A DNA stretch of 64,000 nt from Liolophura sinensis (lineage: Eukaryota; Mollusca; Polyplacophora; Chitonida; Chitonidae), in assembly GCF_032854445.1 (NCBI RefSeq), contig NC_088298.1:12265504-12329503 (forward strand), in the 5' to 3' direction. Shown here piece by piece: positions 1 through 11,968 of this stretch (positions within the stretch are counted from its first letter, which is position 1; each line of letters starts with the position of its first letter). Both the position numbers and the translations under genes were made by a program. Below the pieces are notes generated by a model that ran no database searches, was not told the origin of the DNA, and was given only the letters and a program-made list of their open reading frames with translations.

Positions 1-352
1 TTTTGAAGAGTGGATATCTAAACTGACATAATTTCAGTTCTGGAATTCTCACTCAGATGCATGGATAAGCCTATATATAGCTACATGGTTGTATTGGGTG
101 GAGTAGGCACATGTATGGCCACTCAAACTTATAGTATTGAAATGCTTTATGGCAAGTTCTACATTATACTCATTCCAAAAACCCCATCAATTATTGAACA
201 CAAAACTATTGTATCTTAGCAAATTTAAAGATATACACTATATAATGCAATCTCACACCAAATAAATACACACACCTGGTTGGAAAAAGTCATATCAATA
301 AACACTAATACATTTAATAATTACATGTAATAATAACATGCCTTACTGTCTG
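1..352. other. Intergenic, no gene seen
   Basis: AT-rich sequence with no credible exon, repeat array or RNA gene. The first recognisable element starts at 353. Confidence 0.5.
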
Positions 353-498
353 TATTTATTTATTTGATTGCCAAAAATATTTCCCTTATACCACAGTGGC
401 CATCATTATGTATATGGTGGGAGGACAACGGGCAGAATTATGAAACCCAGGGAAAGTTCCCGGTCATGACCATCCGCAGGTTGCCGGCAGCTTGTCTG
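353..498 (-). repeat. Degenerate, 5'-truncated tRNA-type SINE
   Basis: Read on the plus strand it begins with a TTTA-rich tail followed by TTTGATTG, then the family body: a GGTGGGAGGA segment, a GGGCAGA segment, and GACCATCCGCAGGTTGC near 470-486. These match the reverse complement of the intact copies elsewhere in the window in the same order. The region that normally reads GTTTTACGCCGTACTC is mutated or lost and the tRNA-like head is absent, so this is an old truncated copy. The short open frame over it is SINE-derived and not a gene. Confidence 0.75.
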
Positions 499-2579
499 TT
501 GATATATTATACATATACATATGAGATGTGTGGAAGACATGTGCATGCCTAATGGTCAACATCTTCATGGTTCAGGTCTATCTGTTACACCTGCCTCAAA
601 CATTGGTGCATCAATTCAGTTCCAATAATTACAAAATATTTGTGGTTTTAAGATCTTTGGGATATAAATTTAGAGCAAAGACATCTACCTGGAGACAAAC
701 GACCTTGAGGGAAAACCCCTTATCAGGAAAATGCATTTGTATATGACCATTACAAGGACCTAGCTTTTCGTTTAAGAACAAACCCACACACGCTTCCATA
801 ATTCAGACATTTCTTCACAGGGAGGACAAAAACATTTGGCCAGAAGAAATTCAGCCATTAATTTGGAACATGTCAGAAGGCTGATTTACCACACATACAA
901 AGACAAATTTATGATGGCCGTAAATCAACCACCACACAGCAATTACAACAAATGTTTGCATAAAATTCCCTCGGAAAATGTTTCAAAGAGGAAGTCAGGT
1001 TGAAGTAAATCTAGGTTTCGGAAATTGGGAGGAAATGAGCAAATCTCATCAGTCATGTACTAGAGGCATTAAAATTGCACGAATACATACACAGGCGTGT
1101 AGATCTAACTATCTGTTAACACAAGGGACGATTTAAGAGAGGCCATATTTGAAAACATATTTGTTGGGATATCCCACAAAGCCATGGTCTAGGTTTTTTA
1201 TTGGGCTTTCGATGGAATTTCTTTCTTCATTTTCTCATAATGTCAAATTTAATTTCTTTACACTTGTACTTATGAATCTCTACCATTTCACAAAATACTG
1301 TAAATCTTCAAACTTTTCAACCTATAAAGCAGTATTATTCAGTGGAACTTTCGCATGCAATCATTACGAAGGTAACAATAAAATGACTTTACTGTGTGAC
1401 TACGTATACAAGCTTTCTAAAACTGTGCAAATTATTCCTGTACACTCATAGTTCCCTCAGAATATCTAAAAATACTGGTTGCAGACAGCTGAAAAGGTTG
1501 AAGAAGTAGGGTAATGAAAAAAAAAATTTAAAACCAAACTCCTTTTTTCTGATAGGGCTGCATGCACTATCCCCAACAATTTTTTTTTCTTTTAATTTGA
1601 AACTTGTTTGAATATTTTATTACATAACATTTGTTAAAGATGTTAATTCTCTAGAACTTTTCACTTAGTCAGTTTTACAGGTGTTCCAGGACACCCAGAG
1701 TTAACCTCTTCAATTCACCTGGCAACTTAACTGACAAATTTCCTTATACCTCATGCCGCGGACAATTCTGGATTTGGAAGAGATATAGATTTGAACACGA
1801 AGTCTCACTGGCTACAAGAGCCTGACAGTCTATATGTCCATTGGGCATAAAAATTGTCATATGATTATGTCATGCTTTGTATTGTGTGTTAGTGCTAGGT
1901 AATATTAGCATTGGATAACAGTTAGAATGTATTCTGCCTGAAAGCAGCCGCCAGATGGCCCGGTATATGATGGATGCTCTACCTTAGAAACATAGCCTCA
2001 AATCAGTCAATGTTCTTGGGTATCAACAGGAAATGCTCATGCTCTGCCCACTTCCTAGCAGCTGTGCACTGCTGTATATATGCATACAGTGGCTGTAGGC
2101 GTAGGCCCGTTTACACGTATCCTGTTCAAGAACAAATGCCTTAGTTTTCAGGGGTTTAGCATCAAGATAAATCATGGCTAAGTGTGGCCCAAAGCCAAAT
2201 ACATACATGTACAGAATTAGCAGCTCCCAAACTTCCACAAATAGTGCTGCCTTTACTTGGTCTCCAATAGAAACAGAAATGAAAACCAGTTAGTCATTTG
2301 TTGCAGAGCATGTGGTGGTGCAGCTGTTTTCTCCGTAAGCTTTTCTTGCATGATAATGCTAAGATTCAGTAGCATTTCCTGAACAGTTCAATCCACCTAT
2401 CTGGCCACTAGCTGGCCTCAGTCACTTCTATGTCCCTTATCTACTATAGCCCTCCCCTTTCTCTACACTTCACCATAGGCTGGATTTGCACACCACAGTA
2501 TTGTACACACTTAAACATCCAGAAATCATTACCTCAAAGAAACTTCAACTTTTTTTCAGAGAAAACTAAGTAAATGTAT
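499..2579. other. Intergenic, no gene seen
   Basis: Unique AT-rich DNA with short T- and A-runs near 1519 and 1580. A 100-codon frame at 1149-1451 has low-complexity AT-driven composition and no flanking splice logic, so I do not call it. Confidence 0.4.
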
Positions 2580-2851
2580 AGGGGGCCTCCGTGACTAAGT
2601 TGGCTAGCGCGCTAGCGCAGCGTAATGACCCAGGAGCCTCTGACTAATGTGGTCGCTGTGAGTTCAGGTCCAGCTCATGCTGGCTTCCTCTCCTGGCATA
2701 TGAGGAAAGGTCCGGCAGCAACCTACCGATGGTCATGGATTTCCCCCAGGCTCTGACCGGTTTCCTCTCACTGTCGTAATGCTGGCCTTTGTTGTATAAG
2801 TGAATTATTCTTGATTATGGCATAAAACACCAATCAAATAAATAAATAAAT
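2580..2851 (+). repeat. Full-length tRNA-type SINE with 12-bp target-site duplication
   Basis: The head GGGGGCCTCCGTGACTAAG carries a diverged A-box-like segment and a B-box-like GAGTTCAGGTCCAGC, consistent with RNA polymerase III transcription of a tRNA-derived head. The body contains the family landmarks (TTTCCCCCAGGCTCTG, CATAAAACACCAATCAAA) and ends in four TAAA-type units. The 12 bases AAGTAAATGTAT lie at 2568-2579 and again at 2852-2863, which is a perfect target-site duplication. The body has many substitutions relative to the copy at 52439, so this insertion is older than that one. Confidence 0.92.
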
Positions 2852-2863
2852 AAGTAAATGTAT

Positions 2864-3248
2864 TGCCAGCAGTGAAATATACATGTACATGTACCGAATC
2901 TTTTACCATGTAAAAGTATAATCTGCACCAGTATTTTAGCACACAAACTTTCTCCAGATGATATTTCTCAATGAGACTATGAACTTTTGACAATCCAATA
3001 GTCACCCAACCCACCATGCAAACATGGTCTCATTCAAACTTGTTGCCTTGACCAGGCTATCTTCACGGGTAAAATGGCACAGTCAACACCTGTAAAAAAA
3101 ACTTAAGTTTTATAAATGGCTGATATACACTTTTGACTGGCAGTTGCAGCTGCCATCAGGTTAGTTTGACTGACAGTATTGATCAGTCAATTAAGCATAT
3201 ATACTTCACTGTGAAATAGGATTTTTGATTTTGCTAATTACTTAACAT
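2864..3248. other. Intergenic, no gene seen
   Basis: AT-rich DNA between the SINE and the 93-bp tandem repeat. No feature can be supported. Confidence 0.4.
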
Positions 3249-3527
3249 ACACTCGTCTCAACTGCGGATACATCCGTTACTAACTTGATAATGAAGCCTA
3301 CACGTATCCCATACAATATACAACAGAACCATAGAACATGTACACTCGTCTCAACTGTGGATACATCCGCTACTAACTGGATAACGAAGCCTACACGTTA
3401 CCCATATGATATACAACAGAACCATAGAACACGTACACTCGTCTCAACTGTGGATACATCCGCTACTAACTTGATAACGAAGCCTACACGTATCCCATAC
3501 AATATACAACAGAACCATAGAGCACGT
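3249..3527. repeat. 93-bp tandem repeat, three copies
   Basis: The phrase ACACTCGTCTCAACTG recurs at 3249, 3342 and 3435, exactly 93 bases apart, and each copy runs through ACAACAGAACCATAGA. Copies differ by a few substitutions (for example CTGCGG versus CTGTGG, TTGATAATG versus TGGATAACG). Because 93 is a multiple of three and the unit lacks a stop in one frame of each strand, open frames of 98 (plus) and 77 (minus) codons span the array with a 31-residue period. I see these as products of the repeat length, not genes. Confidence 0.95.
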
Positions 3528-5713
3528 TTATTCACTTTAAAATATTCCACTGGGAACAGGTATATTGCTTTGCCATCATAAATGTGGAATACAATGTCGT
3601 TTCCTAAATATAGGTTGACAGTATGTGACATTTTCCGCTCTGCATGTCAATCGTTTTACCGTTTGTTAACTGTGAGGAGACAACCAAATCACATCACAGG
3701 CTAGTAAATTATTGTTCTCTGCCTGAAAAACAGGGTTAGAATTTCGACGCGAATCCGCAAACCCATTCACGCAAAGAATCCCGCAAAACAGCCTCTGCAG
3801 GAATCTGGTGGATTCACGTAAAAACTGGCAAAATAAATGGTATTTCAAGCCTGACGTCTGCTTTAAAAAAAATTGTGACGTTGTTGTTGTACAAGTGCGC
3901 TCATTATGAGATGTCCATGTAAACAGTTTAGCATAGTACAGCCGAACATATTTATATAGCGAGATACGACTGGACAGTCTCAAGCTATCAATTGCTCGCT
4001 TTTCATAGTGTGGGGAAGATAATTAACCAATCAGAAACTTGGACACATTAGCACTTTAGGCTTGTATTTGTAAACTCCCAAGACAGCACGCAAATGATAT
4101 CTGCCACAGATCATTCACTCCTGCACACACTTTATGTTGGTGTACCTCAATAAATCATCGGTTTTGGAACGCTATCTATATCAACACATAAAACAGATAA
4201 CTGAAGCTTGTTTCATTCGTTTGTTTTTTTACTCTTCTTCGTTTGTTAGTTTTACATTAGATGAATTATGACTGGATTCTCTGGATTCCCGTAAAAACTG
4301 GCAATGTGGACTCCCGCACCTATGCGTGAAACTTTAACCCTGATTAAGTAATAAATAAAGTGTCTCTATGTAACCTGTGTACCTATATTCAGGTATATAC
4401 TGGGTACAGTATCCAGATATCAAACACGTATTAAGGGCCTACGTGACTTTTTCTGCCTAGAATCAGACATCCACATGTAATAACACACACGTAATAGCAC
4501 ACATGTACATAACAGGCTTCCAGATCACTGGTCACATGGGCCTGACTGAAGCCTAATGACACAATTAAGGGAAGCATATAATGAGAATCTGGGAACTATC
4601 ATCACACAGTAGGGGAGATTGAACATTTCTGTTTGAACAAAACGGTCCTTTACTTAATGATGAAGTACACAACTGTAGTTTATTTAGCTGTATAGATTAT
4701 ATTCCAAAAACAGATCACTCCCTGAAGAAGACATCCTCTTCCTGAGTTAGGTTTGTTTAAGGCAAAACTGCAGCCAACAATGGAAAATCTTTTTTTCTAT
4801 TCTTTGAACAAGAAAGTGTGAATTCATGAAAATATGGTAGAAAATAACACATATATAGCAAATGTATCACAAATCAGGTTGTTTCTCAGGCCTCTGCTTG
4901 TGCACAGTCAGAATCAATACAAGAAACTCAGCAGAGCATAGTCTGCTGTAAACAGTTATCCCCCCTGATCTTGGAGACACAAAATCCTATTGTATCTCTG
5001 TAATATGTTAATACATTATTACACTTTCACATTATTGACATAAGGCATTCTAACCATCAAACTTGAACTACAGAGACAGAAAGAAAATAACCACACAGAA
5101 ATTAAGAGCAATTAATGCCTAAGTGTAATGTTCCTTGGCTTGGGGCAAATAAACAAATACATAGTCTACACCTGCTAGAAGCCAAGTATTTGCAGACTGA
5201 CTGACAGAATATCTGACTGACCAATATTTTATTCTTGTAGATATTGCTAAAAATCTACATGTTAAGTTTAACCCTTGAGTTTTACATCTACATTTGCAGC
5301 TTGTACATCTATATACCAATGTGGCCATGGAGGATCATACAGTATTCTTAATCCAAATCTTACCATCCAGTAGGATTAACAGATTAACCTGATAGGCACG
5401 GGCAAAAATTAGACTGAGGCTACAAGGAAGACAACAAATTACATAGAAGACAACAAACAGACTTCTATATACCTGTACATGTACAAAACTGGCCATTCTG
5501 CAGATTATATCTTTTGTCAAAAAGTCATGCAAATGTTAATAATCTATTACATGACTTTCCGCAAATTATGTTTTTGGCCCAAATATTTCAGGCTTGCAAA
5601 GAAGTCATACTTTAATTTACTCATGTTAACTTGAATGAAAACAAATTATATTTACAGCGTGTTAGAAAGAGACTTAATCTTTCCTGCTGATTATTGTCTT
5701 GACTTCGTTGAGT
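3528..5713. other. Intergenic, no gene seen
   Basis: Unique AT-rich sequence. Several 65-105-codon frames occur on the minus strand (for example 3666-3983) but none has a plausible start context, splice sites or recognisable domain. No SINE copy was found here. Confidence 0.4.
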
Positions 5714-5898
5714 TCATTCATTCAGTATAAAATGTATGTGATCCAGTGACCTGCCATCACCAGTCACAGGCTCAACCATGTCCAGTTCGTTTGGACAATT
5801 TGGAGAGTTGGGGATATATAAAGATGAGGTCGAGGTCGCTGTCCCGTGCCACAGTGACGTCAATTCAATTGAAAGAATCTGCTTTTCAAAACGAAGAG

Positions 5899-5975
5899 AG
5901 CCTAATGAATTTAACGTTATATACATGTAAGCCTACTAAAGATTCGATGCTTAACAGTCTCTAATTCATTAGGCT
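5899..5975. repeat. 13-bp perfect inverted repeat (stem-loop)
   Basis: AGCCTAATGAATT at 5899-5911 is the exact reverse complement of AATTCATTAGGCT at 5963-5975, with a 51-base spacer. A full cyclic-AMP-response-type palindrome TGACGTCA lies just upstream at 5855-5862. Both are visible directly; any regulatory role is inference. Confidence 0.6.
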
Positions 5976-6246
5976 AATCAGCAACCAACAAATTAAACGC
6001 AACAAATAAGCTAACCTTGTCTTGGCAACAGCCGGTCCAATTTTAAAGCTCAGATCGACAAGTTTTGTCACTTCAGCTCCTCCCAAACTGCCGCAGACTC
6101 ATGTAAGGTCAGACAGTTTGAATAACTTCGGACATTCCCGGAAGTTCCAAAGTAGCCTTGAGGACGAACGAGGTTGGCATTCAGGAAATGGCAAGAGATT
6201 TAATTAACCTCCATAATATCTTCATAAAGTTGATATTTATACTTAC

Positions 6247-6300
6247 CTGCGCACACTTCCGTCGTTGACAAATCACATTGACAGTGGAATTATCAGACAT
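6247..6300 (-). CDS. Possible first coding exon of an unidentified gene
   Basis: Read on the minus strand, an ATG at 6300 opens 18 codons beginning MSDNSTVNV and ending at GCGCAG, followed directly by GTAAGTA, a near-ideal splice donor (intron starts at 6246). The exon would end in phase 0. I looked downstream on the minus strand for a continuation: a frame near 6000-6100 (GGAEVTKLVDLSF...) looks protein-like, but no acceptor joins it in the required phase, and an open frame at 5714-5926 has an in-frame TAG just before its ATG. The product cannot be named. A chance ATG near a chance donor remains quite possible; transcript reads from this locus would decide it. Confidence 0.25.
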
Positions 6301-8744
6301 ATTATAATTACTTCTTCCACTTTAGCTTTTACATTTCATCGTACCAGGCATTGAAATCTGTCATAGTGGCGGGAAATCATGCTACAAGGGAAATAACTCT
6401 AAATGGTATTGGCTTTCTTTCCACAGGTACTCGACGCAGTATCAAACGTGTCGATTTTGTTTTGTAAATTAGCCAAATGGACTGAAAAACTGTTCCGTAA
6501 GTGTATGCATGGCGATTTTTAGCATGCTTTTAGTGATACTTTAGCAGGCCATCGAATATTTTACTCAAGCTGCCCTTTATACAAACGTGTAAACTAAACG
6601 AACAGGTACGTACGACTTACTCTGGTTCGAATGTGAGGCGGGTAGGCCTAAGTGTTAAACTCCTCTGTTAGGTAAGAAAGTCAGTTTATTTCTTTTCTAT
6701 GACTGTTGGAAAAGGCATTCAGACAAATAAAAATGAAGAATTATGTGCAACATTTTGAGCGTTTCATTAAATCCATATTTATGGATATAGGTACAGCTCT
6801 TCCCATACGCCATCGGGAGAGGGTCTGCTTATGTACACATGGGCATGTATAGCTGTCACTGAAATTAATCGATGTCTTGCATTGATGGATCACCTATTCT
6901 TAACATCGTTTGCAAGAGCACATATCTTGCACAGCAAGAGGCTTGACTATATATACGTGTATCTGCATACGACAAAGAATGAAAGAATCATTATGAGGCA
7001 TGCGGCAAAGTGATATAAAATTGCTCAGCCAACATCTCAGCACTTGAGTGATCAGTTTTGGTTCTTGAGTAACCAAAAGGTTTCCCTGGCCTCTACGGCT
7101 GCATGTAGGAGGAATCTCTGTACTCCTCTGGCTAGCATACTCGATACGCCAGTGGGCGTTGTCAGCCCGGACACATAAATAATGAATTAGTAACGATCGT
7201 CGCCGTATTTTGTAACGGTCTTCTATACTTGAGTTCTGTGACAGTCACTCAGAAGACACTCGAAATCAGTACACTTCACCGTCTGGCACGCGACAATATC
7301 GATAACCACTCAGAAGAAGCTGTACGCTTTAGAACAGACTGATTCGTTTGTGTGGGGGTGTGGGTGTGAGGGGGAGAGAGGGTGGAGGGAATCATTCTTC
7401 GCTGTCATGATGGAAATACACATGAAGTACCGGTATACATAGTTATTCGTTCATATTTTGTGTAGATTTCTACCTTGTCTCGAGGATGAATGACCATGGC
7501 TGTGGATTTGGAATCACGCCTGGTGTGTTCGGTGAGATACTTTAGTGGCGGCAGCACTTTGGCGGTATGGACTCGCCCTGTCGCATGCAGTCACAGTATA
7601 TGTACACACATCTAATGACTCCTCGTCGTCATATGATTGAAAAATTTCTTACATATTCCATTGGGAACTGCTGTTTAGGGTTGTTTTAGAAATATGCCTG
7701 CATTTATTGATTTGGAACGCCCTTCATGGTTTACTTCTGACTGACAACATTTGCGAAGCTTGAAAATCTGACTTTTATGGTCGACTTTTATTTTGCCGAG
7801 TCAAGCTTGGACACATTGACTCTCAAATGTCGTACTGCTCCGTGTCTATTTTGTTTATTTGCATACACTGAGGTGAAGACAACTCAAAGGCAGTAATGAA
7901 CAGTATAAGGTACAAAGCTTAGCCCAACATTACCCTGATCGGGGGAATACTTCCCTATTATGGGCTACTTAAGATGTTAGATGGAGATAATGTGGTTACT
8001 CAGAAAAGGAACTTACCTCATTTTAAAGAAATATGATATGTTTTCAAGAGATAAGGTGATAAAACAAGTTCTTTCAAGTACGCAAGCTTCGAGTTTTGCG
8101 TGGTACATACTTTGTTTATACAGCATATATGACACATGAGTTTACAGACGTCCTCCAATACACAACGCTAACGGGATAACATCCAGTATGCATTAGTGCC
8201 GTTTCAACGTAAATGAATCTATCAAGACATCTCCAAGTCATTTTTTCTAAAAGCTTTGCTACACACATCACCTTTAATACTTTATGCCTTTAGTTTTCTA
8301 TTCATCCGAATACAAATAGATCAAAGATTTGTCCATCGAAAATTCCCATAAAGTCAGCCCCCTGGTGTTGTAAAGACATCAGCCTTGTCCTCCGTGTGAC
8401 ATCAAGCGCCCATCTATTAATCCAGCCCAATGGTGGGTATTTCAATCCGCCCGCGACCCACTGGGGTAGGGGTAAGTGGCCGCTCAGGTGACACCTGTAT
8501 TATTAACGTCACACAGCCATTCCTGGGATGAATGAGCAAGCAGAGCAAGAGGAAAGCTGAGAATAAGCGAACTGTACAACAAACAATTTTACATATCTCC
8601 TGACATACAAAGCAATCGATCAACACACCTTAAAGATACCCAGCGTTTATGAGGAACTTGGAGTGAAACAGCCGGCATAGAACTTTATTTATGCTTTCCA
8701 GCCCATCTTCATATACAGTGACATTTTTCATCATATTCTTCGTA
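6301..8744. other. Intergenic, no gene seen
   Basis: Somewhat less AT-rich than the surroundings. A purine-rich GTGTGGGGGTGTGGG...GGGGGAGAGAG tract lies near 7350-7390. No credible exon or repeat family was recognised. Confidence 0.4.
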
Positions 8745-9110
8745 AAGTGTGTTGTGCATTTTAGCCAAACTGCCTGTAGTCTCTGCCGAAAATCCTATTT
8801 GTGTATTTCAAGCCACATTACCTGTAGCCTATGCCAAAAACCCTGCCAATACTGCCGCCTATACCGAAACACTGTATTTTAATCGCATTACTTGTCGTCA
8901 GTGTTGAAGACCTGTTGTGTACTTTAGTCAAATTACTTGTCCTCTGTGTTGAAAGGACTGTTGTGTATTTTTTGTCACATTACCTTTTGCCTATGCTGAA
9001 AACATTATGTATATTAGTTACATTAATTGTCGTCAATACTAAAAACCTGTTGTGTATTTCAGTCACCTTACGTGTTGTTTTTGCCATGTCCTGTTGTGAG
9101 TCATATTAAC
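8745..9110. repeat. Degenerate tandem array, about 50-bp unit
   Basis: About seven imperfect units share the pattern TTGTGTATTT, then a CACATTACTTG-like segment, then a CTGTGTTGAAAACC-like segment. Units vary between about 48 and 56 bases and have many substitutions and small indels. The 92-codon plus frame at 8831-9109 is a product of this array. The divergence suggests an old minisatellite. Confidence 0.7.
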
Positions 9111-10590
9111 TGTCAGTTTAAAATTTAAAACTAGTTTCACAACTTGTTTTAAAATGTTATAATTCGTATTTGTTTTAAAATATTTTAACTCATTTCATGT
9201 CTTTTGTCCGCTTGTTACGTTTTGGGTCCGATGTCCATTCGTCTTAGGCCTAGGCTATTAATTATAACCCGTGGGAATTTTATCTATATTCCATCTACTT
9301 ATACATTCCAAAATCATCCAACGTTGTGCGTATAAACCATATTATGCAAGAATAAAATCCAAAAGTCCAATACTTTCATTAATTCAATAAGAATTAATAA
9401 ACCTTATGATTCATTTTGATGTTTTAAACGCCTTTTACACAACGTGCAGTGTGATGACTTTGTATATATTCAGTAGTGACGAAAAATGAAAAAATTAAAA
9501 TCTTGATACTGTACTTGATGTCTAAAGTTAAAAACTAATTGATAACATTCTCGTTGTTTGTTTTCCTGTTAATATAGGATTTGAAGATATAGCAGTTACC
9601 TGAATATTCGCTTACAGGTGAAGTATTTTGGTCATTTCTTTTTCAAGGTTGAGCATTCTGCCTTGAACAAAATAGTCAAAGCAAAGAGTGAACCACATCC
9701 CCTAACTGACTTCAAAGACACTAACCTTTCAGGAAGATATAATTTCATTAAGACCTATGATATTAAGTTTTAATTCTTATTAATGCGCTGTGCCCTTGTC
9801 GCGGCCTGTTCCAAGATAAAATGCACAAGTACCTCTCCTTTTTTATTTGCTGATAGACGGAAAGTTTCTTCAGCCAACCGTACAAAGATCCGAAACAGGA
9901 AACTGTATTCCGAAGGCTTGTAAGCTCCGGTAGAAGGGTTGGAGGATTTAGAGAGTACAGCGAGTGATAAATTAGGGTTTGTGTGAGAAGGCAGTAAGAT
10001 AAATCAGGAGATACAGAGGTAGATCTGTAGGAATAAAGGAGCCCTTAATAACCCAATAAATCAGAACCTCTGCGCGGAGATCAACACTACTCACATAACG
10101 GGCAATACCCACAGCGTGTTCCCTCCTCCACACCTTCAGATCAGTCTTCGCCTGTATTTGTAGATACAGGATCCTCTCTTATACACACCGAGACTTAATA
10201 GTATAGTTATGCTAATCACAGCACCCGTCAGTGAGTGAGGAATCCTCGAGATTTTTCCGAAAATCCTGATCAGAAAGGAATACGTTCATTTAACCCTTAG
10301 ACTGAGATTATGAATCACAATAAAATATTTTTGCAAAGTTTTTCGACTAAAAAAAATGATTTGGTGTTGATATTTGATTAGTGCATGCAGTGCTTTGTTG
10401 TAGCTCCTACCAAAAAATAGAAGCAAAGGATTGCGGTTTTCAATGGTTTATTTGGCCCTCTTGCCTCAGACCAAAACAATTACTTCTTCCATTTCACTTT
10501 CCCAAAGCCATTTCCCATACCGGTACGTAATACGCTGTCTCATGGAGGATACAAGAATGAAACGTTGCCTGAATTCATTGATTCTTTCTT
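9111..10590. other. Intergenic, no gene seen
   Basis: AT-rich unique DNA up to the start of the large local duplication. No coding or RNA gene is supported. Confidence 0.4.
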
Positions 10591-11968
10591 ATTCTAATTT
10601 GCTTTAGAGTAGAAAAGAACCAGTTTTATGGCGTGGGTTAAATGCTAAATGTCATGGCAATACAGCATTTTAAGTAAATCATCGACCCCAGTTACGTATT
10701 CATTTCCCGGACATAATGATCACTGAACACACAGGCTACAATTCCGTGGTCCCGTGAGTTCCGGTCTTCCTTCGTCAGACTGTTATTTACGTAACCATAA
10801 CGCCATCTTTCAGTGCTCATATATCCGATTTCAAGAAGCACATTGGAACGAGTCGATAGGCTGTAGATGGATCACTACACCCTCGTTTATAGTTAACATT
10901 CAGATGTAACAAAGATAACAGGAAGTGGAGGAAGAAAGGAAAAAACGACATGTGCAGGCATGCAAACAATTACAAAATACACATTGCGGTAACAGTGCAC
11001 CCCATTCGCAAGCAAAACCCTTTTAACATAATTCAAGAACTTCACATTTTACTGAATAACCGAAAATTGTGTGGCCTTAATTGACAAAGGCAAAATGAGA
11101 GTAAAATTTGGTTTAAATACTGAAGAAGAATTATAACACTAAACCAGTTTTGTTCATGATTGCTTAACAAAAATTGCGATGTGGTGATAACATTGCCGAG
11201 AACAGAAAACTGATGTATTTTGGCATAGGTCAGGAACCTGAGAACGAAACACGGATATTTAGTTAGTTACTTCATCTGTTGGTTTACGCAGTGCGATAGA
11301 TACTTTTTGTGTTAACCGTGCATGAGATTGATGAATTGTCAGGTATATGTAAACAAAGCTTTTGTGGTGACTCCGAAGTCGACCTGATTTCAGACAGAAA
11401 AACTCAACGGAGGTCATAACGCTGGTGTATGCTATATTCAACTGATTTAACATATAAAATGATGCTGTTTGCAGTACCAGTAATCTTTGACTGAGAATCA
11501 ATGCCAAAAACATTATGCTTTTAGATAGCTGTACCATAAATATGACGTTACAGTATGACAATTCTGTTACTATACCGAAACAATGTTGATATAGTGCTGT
11601 TAACATCAGCAAACACCATTGTCCGTGAGGGTCGCCAACGTACTCCAGGTCAATCCTGTACTTTACTTGACAATCATACTTTACCCCACCGTTGTACTCT
11701 TGGAAATCTTGGTAATTTTAGGTTACCAGCTGCTGAATGTATATCTCAGAGTAGATTACCATTCTATTTAATGTCATCGTTGGTCTGTTAGTCACCTTTG
11801 TACATACGGTTAGCATTCTGTTTTCGGCTGTAAGTCTGGTGGGTTAAATGCTAAATGTCATTTAGCACAGCATTTTAAGTAAATCTAGACCAGTGACGTC
11901 TAATAAATTGCAGTTAACATCATCGCTTTTTTTTTTACCCAATAAAGGACATGTATGTATTTTAAGTC
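10590..11968. repeat. Local duplication copy I, block X
   Basis: This block matches 19990-21395 in collinear order. Paired landmarks include GCTTTAGAGTAGAAAAG (10603) with GCTTTAGAATAAAACAG (about 20000), GGAAGTGGAGGAAGA (10921) with GGAAATGGAAGAAGA (20290), GAGATTGATGAATTGT (11325) with the same string near 20968, and CATAAATATGACGTTACAGT (11536) with CATAAATATGACAGTGCAGT. Identity by eye is roughly 65-75% with many indels. The 117-codon minus frame at 11259-11612 shares a short TIHQSH segment with the minus frame at 20913-21101, but the rest does not align well, so I do not call a gene. Part of the block (GGGTTAAATGCTAAATGTCAT) is repeated internally at 10635 and 11840. Confidence 0.75.

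Noticed and set aside
2580-2660. A functional tRNA gene at the SINE head
   Set aside because: The A- and B-box-like parts exist but no cloverleaf with a proper acceptor stem can be drawn, and the same head recurs in many SINE copies.
5714-5926. A 70-codon minus frame and an overlapping plus frame (MSSSFGQFGELG at 5778)
   Set aside because: Both strands are open, neither has splice support, and the minus frame has a stop just upstream of its ATG.
6003-6105. Minus-strand exon-like stretch reading GGAEVTKLVDLSFKIGPAV
   Set aside because: No acceptor joins it in phase to the candidate first exon at 6247-6300, and its donor (GTTAGC) is poor; the plus strand is open too.
11259-11612. A 117-codon minus frame with a partial match (TIHQSH) to 20913-21101
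   Set aside because: Only a short C-terminal segment is shared; the rest does not align and the frame is not kept in the second copy.
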